From assembly GCA_022641835.1 (NCBI GenBank), contig CP048715.1:1612001-1676000 (forward strand): 64,000 nucleotides of DNA, in the 5' to 3' direction. The translations under genes were made by a program, and so were the position numbers. The notes beneath the pieces are model-generated. The model did no database searches. It had not been told where the DNA came from and worked only from the letters and a program-made list of their open reading frames with translations. Shown piece after piece: positions 39,498-49,612 of the stretch (within the stretch, counting starts at the first letter, position 1; each line of letters opens with the position of its first letter). The DNA comes from Petasospora fabianii (taxonomy: Eukaryota; Ascomycota; Saccharomycetes; Phaffomycetales; Wickerhamomycetaceae).

Positions 39498-41444
39498 ATT
39501 TAGATTCTATAGCTTATCAGAGATCCCACCAGCTGATCAGTTTTTTTGGACGGGCTAATGAGATCCCAATGAGTATACACAGTTCTGATGCTGCTGTGGC
39601 ATTGCTTGTCAGGTTCCATGAATGACATGCGAATTGTCATCGCTGATCATGGGATATCATGCGTAAGAGGTGGGGTCAAACACCCCACAACTAGGCGAAC
39701 ACGACATGAATGATAAGCATAAGCACACAACGCTATTCTCTGCTTTCTACCTGGATCTCCCAAATAAGTCTCCCTTTCAAATAGATAGCTTTGGCCCTTT
39801 GTAGCCATCGCGTGGCCCGGTGTGCGTATAATCATGTGCCCCGCCCACTCTTTAAAGATCATCGATAGTCTCACACGCACAACTACACAGATACACACAG
39901 AGGTCCACGCACAACAGGCACAACAGGCACGTTTATCTTCTCCTCGTCTCTTAACTTCCCAATATTCAAATAGTGTACGAAACACCCCTCAATTCAGAAC
40001 ATACCCGCCAATGGTTTCAAACTTCCACAATGCTCCAACAGCTTGCATTGTATCATATCCCCCCAAGTGTCATGTTATATAGGTATTGTGAATCGAGTAG
40101 CTCTAGAAACAGCTATAGAAAACACAAATCCTCAAGCTGAAAGTGGTGGCCAGCATATTCAAGCACCTATACGCTTGCTCTTTGTCCATTCATAGACATG
40201 AACAAGTAAGTACCCTACCGGAAAAAAGCTGACGTTACAACACAAGCGGTGGCCCGCAGCAAACAATCTGGTCTCAGCTGATCCACAGTTTCTCTTGTAC
40301 CTAGGTGGACCACATTATTTGGGGGTCTGGAGCTAGTCAATTGAATATGAAGGTTGAACTAGGTCATTGGCTTGTAAGGGAGAGGTATCAAAAGTGGTAA
40401 GCATGACACGTATTAATAAATGAAAAACAAGCGTCACACACTAATGGTGTATAAGAGGGACTTAATTGGTATCATTTACCATCATGGATACCCCTGATAT
40501 GGGTTGCATGAGCTTCAATTGAGCCATGGCTTTTTACTATACTATTCCTTAAATCTTCAGCTTCAACTCTAACTCGAGACATCAGTACTAGATTTTTGAG
40601 CCATTCCTCAGGGAAATAAGGTTTTGATAGCCACATTTAACTAGTAAGTGTGGCGAATGACATAAAAGAGCTTATTTCGATGAAAAATCGTGTGTTAGAT
40701 TACAAGCACAGACTCATGGCTGCTTCCAACGATAGCATTAGTTGATTTGTTCTCAGATGGTAGGCACACTGATGTCTTAATGTGTCTGTCTGTCATTCAT
40801 GACTAACCAATCAAGCAGCATACCCACTACACATACAGCAAATCACAGGTCTGATCTGTACGTGTGTGTGGCGGCTTATGAAGGGATTGTTTGTACTTAC
40901 GAGAATCCAAGATATGCCCCGCGGGACTGCTCATAGTCGGGACAAGCGGGTAAAATTGTCAGGGGAACATATTACGAGGCTTGAGGCTATGCTTGGATCT
41001 GAGATATTAGTGGACTAGACATTGTACGGTTCTTTTAATTTACATCATCAGCTGGTGATCAGATTGTAGTTATAAGCGTTCAGTTTACACATGATGGATT
41101 AACTCAGAGTCAAATTAATAGCCATGCAAAAGCGCGGCCTTAAAAAGGCTTAAACGGCTGTTATTATGATGTTACAATTGAAAGCCGTTTATATATACTT
41201 AGTTCTAGCATTCCACACTGTAGAACAAATACATTATAGCAAAAGATCTTTGTGAATCTGGTAACACCCTTCTTCAAAGAAACATTTGAAAAAAGTCTCG
41301 TCTTCAAAACTTGGCTGCGTAAACTTCAAGATCAGTTTGCCAGTTAACGGCACGGCTTAGCCTTTTTGGCCTCGGTGCACCAACATACAATCGGGACTCT
41401 CTTTATTCCCCCTGAGCATGGGCACGACAAGTGAGTCTCTTTCT

Positions 41445-41463
41445 GAGAGAGAGAGAGAGAGAG
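41445..41463. repeat. (GA)9 microsatellite
   Basis: Nine perfect GA units plus G, flanked by CTCT-rich sequence, in the gene-free block. Confidence 0.95.
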
Positions 41464-44281
41464 CTGTTCTCCCCTCTTTTCTTCTCTTCTTAGCCTCCGG
41501 TCACTACTCTATTTTGCTAGCACTTGTTTGCTCTCATGTGGTGCCAATTCCGATCAAAGACAGTACCTAGAGCCGGTAGCCTCATTGACAAAATGTCTTT
41601 GCCTCGGCAAAAATCACTAAGCTCCCTCGGGCTGGACCCTCCAGTTTCCGGACATACGTGGCTTCTTGGCCACAGCAAGACCTTCCAGGCCTTCTTTCGA
41701 AACCATCGAATGCTGTCACCAGCTTCTACGCATCACCCTGCATGAACATGCCGCTACACGACGAGACGCGCCGGTAGGGGCACTCGGTGCGTCAGAGCGC
41801 CAGGGTGGCCCCTCTCCAATTCGGACGTGGCTCGGTCGAACCGGAGCATATCCTATGGAGAAGTATTTTCATTCGTCATGAAGAAAAGAACATTGGAGTG
41901 TGTGGGAAGTGGGAATAGCAATTATAATACCAATGGTATTGACAATAGTAATCGAAAACATTCTTAAACAAACATGAAGTGTGTGTGGGGTCTTTCTCAA
42001 ATCCGACGACGATCGGTGCTTTCGGAGATGTACCATCGCCGGCCGGCTCAACACTTTTGTTTCCAGCCGGTACGGCTTCGGCCATCGACTGACTCCCAGA
42101 GCTGCCCGGCAGTGCGCAGGCCCCCCTTTGTCATAAACCTTGGAAAATAAATCAGTGTATGAGTCGTCTGCAAATACCGACATCTCGCCCGCTTCAATGT
42201 ACAACTTCACCCCTTGGGGGCGGAACAAGACCCAAACCCATCATACTCGATAATCTCCAAATTTTTATTCACTGGTGTTTCATTTCACTTGTTGAACCCT
42301 TCATCTTTCAAAAATCAGTCCACTTCTACTCATAGACGGCACCAAACAGATGTACAATTATGTCCTGAAAGGTACCTGGCGAGGAGTTCTCTGTGAACAT
42401 TCGGGGTTCGCCCGAGGTTTGACTGTGTTCTCCGAAAGATATAGTAACTACAAAGATGTTATCTTTAACCCTTCTGAAACGTTATGAATATTGATTGACC
42501 TGTCAAGTCTGACAATACCAAATACCAGTGCACTTCTATCGTCTCACTGGAAGTTGGTAGGTAGTGTTGATATTTCAGGGTCCCTCAACACCTTACTACT
42601 GCGAAGAACAGGGCTCAACTATAAGGTAACCACGGTTAGCTTTTGAATCTAGCTGCTGTCCTTGATGACACAGTGCATCGCATACACACTAGCGCACCTT
42701 CATGTCAAATAAAATACTCGCCTATGATCGTACGGCCGAGGTATACTAGTGATGTATGGGACCCGGACGGAAGATGGCGGACTCCATGGGTGTTGATTCT
42801 AAAAAATAGTACTTCTGCATCTTTTCGAGTGAATTTAGGACGCTAAGGCGGCCGTTAAAGAGGCAACGTGTAGATCGACAACGTCGTCGATGCAGCCCTG
42901 CGCTATACACACCCCATGGGATAGTTACACATGGGTATTTAACTATTAGGACGTCTAATCAACTCTGTTAAAGCAACAAACTGTTAAATATGGGATGCTC
43001 GTGTGCTGGCTGCGCACTATTATGGAGCAGGGCCAGACGCTTCTCGGGCAGTTTTCGGGACCCGGTACTCTTGTGCACTAGAGGTAATGACGATTGGATT
43101 TCACGCAGAGACAAAGGGAATAAGACAATAGCGGCAAACAAGACACGTCCGACTTATATAACGAGGTACTATCGAATGTTCATCGATGGGTTACTGCATC
43201 ATTCATCTCCGTCCTAAACTCCGCCCGATCTGAACCCTTTGGTATGTTACAAAGCCTACTACGTAGTTGAATCTCTGTCCCCTTTCAGTTGGTACTACGT
43301 CGGTGTGCCATAGAAATAAAGTTTTGGCACTCGGTAGAATGTAACCGGAGTTGGCCCCCTGTAATAACTATGCGATGATGATGAAGGGCAAAGAAAATAT
43401 GGAAGTGGGTGCTAGGGTTCTACGTCCTGGGCCGTGGTTGATTGAGTACGTCGTCCAAAGGTGATAAATGCAGGGAACAAAGAGTCTAAGATCTTGAGAA
43501 GAATAATATGACCTTTAGCCGCTGTCGTGCAAGAGGCATTCCAACATCCGACATTTAACCACTCTCAAGCCCCCCAGTTTCGAAGTTCGAAGAAAAGCAT
43601 GATGAGCAATGTGAAGAGGACTAACAAGAAGAGCATCTTGGTGTACCTGTGCCTGGTCCTCCAAGATCCCCTCCCCTTCTCCCCTCCCCATTCCACCGCA
43701 CGGCCAGCCGACTCATGGGTCTGAGGGCCCCCCTCTCAGCCTCAGCCTCAGCCCCCGCACACAAAGTACCCAATAGAGAAGCGTGCTTCGTTACACAAGT
43801 CCGGGTTTGTAGGAAGCGCAGTCAAAACAAATTTGGGTTATTGCAGATGCGCCCGCCTATTCCAGAAGCCTGCCAAAAATATCCTGAAAAGAAGGGTGTC
43901 GCGTATATGGGCTGTAAGTCGCGGTGCGTTGTCGCAACGGGCTACACATGCTGGCCGTGCATGATGCAGCGGCCCGCAGCTACTGGCCTAGAGTTTGGAT
44001 CGAGCTCGCATGGAGCCAACTTGTCTCCCGGTCAGCTTTGGCATATGCCGGTTCCAGCACTCTCCCGTGTTACGAATCCTTTATTGCTTCGCTTCGCTCA
44101 ATCCTCCTGTCGAATCTTCAAGACATATATATAGATGTGTTCGCCCACTCTAGCCTCTCATTTTTTTTTTTCGTCTTGAAAAGGCTTGCAACTCCCTTCA
44201 CTCATAAATAGATACACTCTTAGGCGTCTGAATTTACCTTGTCAGTCACCTACCCTCAGTACTTCCACTGATACATTTATT

Positions 44282-44318
44282 ACACACACACACACAAACA
44301 AGCACACACGCACACACC
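44282..44318. repeat. CA-rich microsatellite upstream of the zinc-cluster gene
   Basis: Interrupted (AC)n run about 200 bases before the ATG at 44515, preceded by an 11-T run at 44161-44171 and a CATATATATAGATG element near 44127. Together these look like core promoter and leader sequence. Confidence 0.85.
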
Positions 44319-44514
44319 GGGCCTCCTTCTTAAGAGATCTGCCCTAGCTTGGACATTATTACCCCCTCGCTGGCGTTACACAACTACTTTTCTACACAAA
44401 TATCCGCTCCGAACGATTTCTTTCGTGAGCCTATTGAGTTTTTTTGGCTAATTCAACTGGCTGGTCCCGTTACTTGCACAACTTCTTGAAAAAACTCATA
44501 CATACGTTTACACA

Positions 44515-45252
44515 ATGATGGATAACAATCAATTCCCTCCTCCACATCAACAGCAACAACACCAACACCAGGATTACCTCTACTCTGCAGTGGAGGCTCC
44601 TAGAGAAGGAATCTCTCCCGTTGACCAGATGCCAATTTACAACTCTCCAATTCAGAGCTACAACCGCACATTTACTGCTCCACCACAACCTCATAATCAA
44701 ACAAATCATATGGATGGCTACACTACTACCCCAGTCAACTGGTTGAGCTCTGCATACCCGACTAATGGCACTACAGGATTGGAGATGACAGGACTGGTTC
44801 CAGGTCAGATCTACCCAGGTGATGATACACATTCTTCTGTCTCATCTAGTGGTGACAACAACTCGATGTATTCAAGGGGAAATAAGTCATCTACATCTTC
44901 AACGTCTAGCTCCCCACACTACTCTTATGATCACCCAAAGAACTATGTCAACCAGCATAGCCTATCACACTCCTCTACTCCAGTGTCACCGAAGAAGGAT
45001 GCAGATGGTAAGGTGAAACGTTCTCGTATGGGTTGTCTCACATGCCGTCATCGTAAGAAACGTTGCTGTGAGACAAAGCCAAAATGTCATGAATGTGCAC
45101 GTTTAGGATTGAAGTGCTCTTGGCCAGCTCCTGGTTCTGAACACAGAAATAAGCCAAAGCACGTCAGAGAGAGTGATGGTATGCACTATGACCCAGTTTA
45201 TGGTAACATCAAGATCCTTAGGGGTATTGTTGAACACAGAGTTGATATCTGA
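44515..45252 (+). CDS. Short Zn(II)2Cys6 transcription factor with C-terminal zinc cluster
   Basis: A 245-residue protein. The N-terminal ~165 residues are Gln/His/Ser/Thr/Pro-rich and disordered-looking. The binuclear zinc cluster lies near the C-terminus: Cys174, Cys177, Cys184, Cys191, Cys194 and Cys201, with the basic block RHRKKR between. Residue 185, normally Asp or Glu in CD-type clusters, is a seventh Cys. The end reads YGNIKILRGIVEHRVDI. There is no fungal-specific regulatory domain, unlike most long zinc-cluster activators. The small size and C-terminal cluster recall Candida Czf1-like regulators, but I do not claim orthology. About 8 kb of non-coding DNA lies upstream, as is known for some cell-fate regulators in yeasts. 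Confidence 0.85.
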   Translation: MMDNNQFPPPHQQQQHQHQDYLYSAVEAPREGISPVDQMPIYNSPIQSYNRTFTAPPQPHNQTNHMDGYTTTPVNWLSSAYPTNGTTGLEMTGLVPGQIYPGDDTHSSVSSSGDNNSMYSRGNKSSTSSTSSSPHYSYDHPKNYVNQHSLSHSSTPVSPKKDADGKVKRSRMGCLTCRHRKKRCCETKPKCHECARLGLKCSWPAPGSEHRNKPKHVRESDGMHYDPVYGNIKILRGIVEHRVDI

Positions 45253-46171
45253 AGACTCTGTTGTTGTCTTGTCTTTCTTTGTTTGTTGATTTATTTGATG
45301 TTGTCTTTTTGGTTTAAAGTCTAATGATGCTTGACGTTGGTGCTCTCTGATTTTGTTTGGTTTTTAAATTTTGGTTCTTCTTCTCGGTGTGTACTGGCAT
45401 GGGATCAATGCCATGGCATGAAGCTGCTGCTATAGTGACCATGCATAAGCTTTTCACTATGGTCAAAGGCTTTATCAAAGGCTTGACACGGTGTCTCCCT
45501 CATCTTAATTTAATTTACCGGTACAATTTTTTTTTCTTTTATTTTTACTTTGGTGGCTCTCTGCAGCCATATACAGCTAATTTGGTTCATCGCTGAGCTC
45601 TTGTGCTGTCTGCCTTGACGCTGATTCGGTAGCAGATGTGGAGGTGCATGAGCCCAATGTCGATGTGGTCTGTTACGCTGGCTGTTTATAAGCAGTTGAT
45701 ACAAAGGCCCCGGGCCACTTGTTGAAAAAATTTTTTTTCTAATCTGTAGCCTCTAAATAGCATCTCTAGATCTCGGGCAATAAATCCAATTTCAAAATAG
45801 ATTCTCACGAACAATAAAGGAGGACGATCAGTTTTGACAGGTTGGTGAGACACTATATGTCGCGCCTGGCGGCACGCTACTGGGGTTCTCGAAAATTACC
45901 GCATTGAGTCGCCGCTCTTAGCGGTGAAGAAAAAAAGGCGCCTTCAGTGGTGAATCGTCAAAGGGAGCATAGCCGCCAGAGGTTTAACAAGAGTTTCTAC
46001 CACCAGTTTCTTCCCTTATCGCACACGATTATACGCCCATTGTGCAAAGGGTCTGACCCAGCGAATATCACAAGCTTTTCCAGTGCCTAACCGCCGCCCA
46101 CGCCCGAACCGCGCGCTGCCCCTTTGTCCTGGCAAGTGACAATACTCGCCCATACAATCTGAGCTCAAACC
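45253..46171. other. Spacer between zinc-cluster gene and IRE1
   Basis: The 3' flank of the regulator is rich in TTTG/TTGTT. The IRE1 promoter side contains two GCCGC-type sites (45911-45917 and 45970-45979, the latter TAGCCGCCAG, one or two bases off a URS1/Ume6 site). No gene was seen. Confidence 0.45.
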
Positions 46172-49100
46172 ATGCGTCTGCCAAATAACGTATTGGTCCT
46201 GCTCTACTTGATCCCGGCCCTGTCGATAGTTCTGGCACTGCTATCGCCTAGCTGGCTCTTTTCTAGCCGCCATGCCGACGTACCCACGCTCAACGCCCAG
46301 CAAGTTGACACCCCTCCTCTCCAACATCACCAACACCCTGCTAATCACCAACAACCACCACATGACCCTCGGGTTCCAGATCATACGAATACACATAACG
46401 GTTTGATACCGCGTCAGGGCTCAGATCACCTCCGTCAACTCGGAGTAAGGCCGATCCACGATTTTCAACTGTCTTCCATGCTCCTTGCATCCGACATCGA
46501 AGGAGGACTGCACGCTCTAAACAGAGACACAGGAGAAGTGATGTGGTCACTTGAAATCGACGAACCTCTAGTGCAAGTCCAGACAAATATCTCAGAACAA
46601 ACAGAGAGCGATGATTCACTGGTTTGGATCGTCGAACCATATGGAGATGGTAACCTCTACTACTTCAACAAGCAGGCTGGGTTGAGTAAGCTTCCTGTTT
46701 CCATCTCTCATCTTGTTCTTCAGAGCCCATTTGCATTAAGTGGTGATGACAAGGTGTACACGGGTGTGCGAAAGTCTTCACTGTACACCATTGACATTAA
46801 CACTGGTGAGATATTATCCACCTATGGTTCGTCCCAGAGCGACATGTGTTCCACTCAATCTGACTGTTCCAATCTCTTTATGCTGGGTAAGACAACCTAC
46901 GAGCTTTTTATCCACACCAAGGACAACGTACAGTGGAACGTTACATACTCAACATGGGGTCCAAACAATATCGATTCAGACCTTGCCTTCCAGAATAAGA
47001 TCCCCCTCGATGGCACTTACATCGCACCATTCCATGACAGTACACTTCTTGCGATTGACATCGACTCCAAGAATGCCAAATGGGTCAGTCAACTGCCATT
47101 TACCGCTGTTAATGTCTTTGATATCCTTCATGATGAGCGTCTTGCTGAGATTGACTCTTCAAATTACATCATCGTACCACATCCTCTCAAGCCACCATCA
47201 GGCTACTCCGATCAGCGATCTCAAGGTACCTATCTCGATATGACCAAGAATGGTTCATGGTATGCCATGTCATCTGATGTGTACCCATCTCTTGTTGAGT
47301 CTGCACCAACTTCAAGATATTGTCTCAGTGAGAGATGGAGAGCGTCACACATCTTGAATTCCCCACACCACTTCAACACTGCGATCATTGGTGTCCACCT
47401 CCCGGCAACCACCACTGATGAACTTGATCCAACTGGATTCATCATCGGATACCCAACTCACTTCCCTCAACAATATCCCCAGAATACACACGACCACAAC
47501 ACACAGACTCCACACAGATCTAACGAGCTTGGCACTTATAACCCACCTTCCAAATCAGAATGGGCTGGTCTTCCATCTGCTTCTAATCCTATCCTTGGTA
47601 TCGATCCTGCTCCTAGAGACAACGATGGATTCTTTGGAACAGTGTTCGGTAAGTTCCTATACAGATGCATCGAAAATGTTGTGATGGTATTGATACTCTG
47701 TCTATTGGTGTTCATTGCAATGAAGATGAGATGGTTGCCTTCTTTGAACGCTATGCTGAGAAACAATGGTCTGGAACTCAAGACTCTTGATGACCAGCAC
47801 ACCACGTACGTGCCAAAGGAAGATGAGTTGGAGGAATTTATTGATGTCAATGAGAAGGCTGGTCTCAAAAAAATTGAACACGATGAGAAGAGTGTTGAGA
47901 TTGAGATTGCAGTTGACGACAATGCTGAGAAACCACCGACTTCCTCAGAAGCACCGTCCATTGAAAAAGCGACTGGTCCATCTGATGAACTTGCTACTGA
48001 TACGAATACTGAACCTGCCAAGGTGAAGAAAGAGGTTAAGATCATTGAGCCACCAGCTGAGGAAAAAATGTCTACCGAGAATAACAACAATGGCACTGTC
48101 AAGAAGAGAAAGAGAGGTTCCAGGGGCGGTAAGAAGAAAAAGAACGCCATGGCGGAGATCAAAGAGGAGCAAACAGACAAGGATTCTCCTGCTGCGCTTT
48201 CAACACCACCTACTTCTGCTTCAAGCGTCCCAAGTGCACCAAGCTCCGCAAACTCCATCACCCAAGTGGCTCCTAACAAGTTGAACGGTCTCTCATTATC
48301 CGACTCGATCTTGGGTTATGGATCATATGGTACTGTCGTTTTCAAGGGTACTTTCCAGAACCGTGATGTCGCCGTCAAGAGAATGTTAATTGACTTTTAC
48401 GATGTTGCAAGCCATGAGATCAACTTGTTGACCGAGAGTGATGACCATCCAAACGTGATCAGATACTTTTACAGCGAGACGAACGACAAATTCTTGTACA
48501 TTGCTCTCGAGCTCTGTTCTGCGTCTTTGGAGGATGTCATTGAAAAGAGTCAGGAGTATCCGGAGCTGATGAGATTAATGAGCCCGGTTAATGTCTTGGA
48601 GCAAATTGCTAAGGGTTTGCATCATTTGCACTCTCTAAAGATAGTTCACAGAGATATTAAGCCACAGAACATTCTCGTCGCTCCACCAAAAAAGCTTAAG
48701 ACAAGAAATGGAGACTTCTCCCCGGTGCGTATCCTCATCTCTGACTTTGGTCTCTGTAAGCGTCTTGAGGCTGATGAGAGTTCTTTCAGGGCTACCACTC
48801 AACATGCCGCTGGTACTTCTGGTTGGAGGGCCCCTGAGCTACTAGTTGATGAGTCCAATACGACCTACAACTCATTGTCCATCAGCAGCGAGCACTCTTT
48901 GGGTAACAACACTTCTACAAACTCTATTGCTGAGCCATTGGTCTTCGATACGCTGTCAAAGAGAAGATTGACAAGAGCCATTGACATCTTCTCGTTGGGA
49001 TGTGTCTTTTACTACATTTTGTCCAATGGTTCTCATCCATTTGGAGACAGATACCTCAGAGAGGGAAATGTCATTAAGGGTGAATATTGTCTCGACTCTC

Positions 49101-49612
49101 TTGACATCATGCCAGATAACGTTGAGGAGGCCAGAGACTTGATCTCCAAAATGATTGCCAGAAATCCAAAGCTGAGACCAAATACAGATCAGGTTCTCAA
49201 GCATCCATTTTTCTGGAATAATGCGAAAAAGCTTGAGTTCTTGTTGAAGGTGAGTGACAGGTATGAGGTTGAACAAAGAGACCCACCAAGTGAACTTTTG
49301 CAGAAGTTGGAAGCTGTCGCCTTCAATGTCATTGGTGACGACTGGTGTTGCAAGATGGAGAAGATGTTCATGGACAACTTGGGCAAGTACAGAAAATACC
49401 ACGGTCATAGATTGATGGATCTTTTGAGAGCTTTGAGAAACAAATACCATCATTTCAATGACTTGCCAGCTGAGTTGGTTCCAAGGATGAGTCCTCTACC
49501 GGATGGTTTCTACCAATACTTCAACAAGAAGTTCCCCAACTTGCTGATGGAGATTTATCGGGTTGTTGAGGAGAACTTAAGTGATGATCACGTCCTGCAA
49601 AACTTTTTCTGA
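46172..49612 (+). CDS. IRE1: Ire1, ER stress sensor kinase/endoribonuclease
   Basis: A 1146-residue protein (S. cerevisiae Ire1, 1115 aa). Signal peptide ~1-30 (LVLLYLIPALSIVLALL), luminal beta-rich sensor domain to ~495, one membrane segment ~503-522, then a cytosolic linker with an acidic stretch and a KKRKRGSRGGKKKK basic cluster (~643-656). The kinase (~706-1010) has GYGSYGTVVFKG, VAVKRM, HRDIKPQN (~825) and SDFGLCKRL (~858). The KEN ribonuclease domain (~1015-1146) has KYRKYHGHRLMDLLRALRNK with the catalytic His/Arg/Asn region. It senses unfolded proteins in the ER and cleaves HAC1-type mRNA in the unfolded protein response. The frame is intact. Confidence 0.97.
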   Translation: MRLPNNVLVLLYLIPALSIVLALLSPSWLFSSRHADVPTLNAQQVDTPPLQHHQHPANHQQPPHDPRVPDHTNTHNGLIPRQGSDHLRQLGVRPIHDFQLSSMLLASDIEGGLHALNRDTGEVMWSLEIDEPLVQVQTNISEQTESDDSLVWIVEPYGDGNLYYFNKQAGLSKLPVSISHLVLQSPFALSGDDKVYTGVRKSSLYTIDINTGEILSTYGSSQSDMCSTQSDCSNLFMLGKTTYELFIHTKDNVQWNVTYSTWGPNNIDSDLAFQNKIPLDGTYIAPFHDSTLLAIDIDSKNAKWVSQLPFTAVNVFDILHDERLAEIDSSNYIIVPHPLKPPSGYSDQRSQGTYLDMTKNGSWYAMSSDVYPSLVESAPTSRYCLSERWRASHILNSPHHFNTAIIGVHLPATTTDELDPTGFIIGYPTHFPQQYPQNTHDHNTQTPHRSNELGTYNPPSKSEWAGLPSASNPILGIDPAPRDNDGFFGTVFGKFLYRCIENVVMVLILCLLVFIAMKMRWLPSLNAMLRNNGLELKTLDDQHTTYVPKEDELEEFIDVNEKAGLKKIEHDEKSVEIEIAVDDNAEKPPTSSEAPSIEKATGPSDELATDTNTEPAKVKKEVKIIEPPAEEKMSTENNNNGTVKKRKRGSRGGKKKKNAMAEIKEEQTDKDSPAALSTPPTSASSVPSAPSSANSITQVAPNKLNGLSLSDSILGYGSYGTVVFKGTFQNRDVAVKRMLIDFYDVASHEINLLTESDDHPNVIRYFYSETNDKFLYIALELCSASLEDVIEKSQEYPELMRLMSPVNVLEQIAKGLHHLHSLKIVHRDIKPQNILVAPPKKLKTRNGDFSPVRILISDFGLCKRLEADESSFRATTQHAAGTSGWRAPELLVDESNTTYNSLSISSEHSLGNNTSTNSIAEPLVFDTLSKRRLTRAIDIFSLGCVFYYILSNGSHPFGDRYLREGNVIKGEYCLDSLDIMPDNVEEARDLISKMIARNPKLRPNTDQVLKHPFFWNNAKKLEFLLKVSDRYEVEQRDPPSELLQKLEAVAFNVIGDDWCCKMEKMFMDNLGKYRKYHGHRLMDLLRALRNKYHHFNDLPAELVPRMSPLPDGFYQYFNKKFPNLLMEIYRVVEENLSDDHVLQNFF

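Larger units (their letters stand above)
36524..44514. other. Gene-free region of ~8 kb
   Basis: No protein family, tRNA or known RNA could be recognised on either strand over about 8 kb, whereas the rest of the window has a gene every ~2 kb. Open frames here are short, mostly lack ATG starts and have atypical composition (the longest, 43649-44134, begins with GTG). The block contains several simple repeats, CG-richer stretches (~41600-42240 and ~43640-44100) and AT-richer ones (~36930-37460, ~40080-41280). I saw no long inverted or direct repeat and no transposon remnant by eye. It ends at the zinc-cluster gene at 44515 and has the complex I gene at its other side, both reading away from it. 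It could be a very long regulatory region, a centromere or the site of an unrecognised long RNA. Confidence 0.7.

Noticed and set aside
41869-42228. 119-codon minus-strand frame in the gene-free block
   Set aside because: It starts at TTG, mixes rare codons and has no recognisable domain; probably chance in CG-rich DNA.
43649-44134. 161-codon frame at the end of the gene-free block
   Set aside because: It begins with GTG, is Pro/Ser/Cys-rich with no family resemblance and lies in a CG-richer non-coding stretch where stops are rarer.
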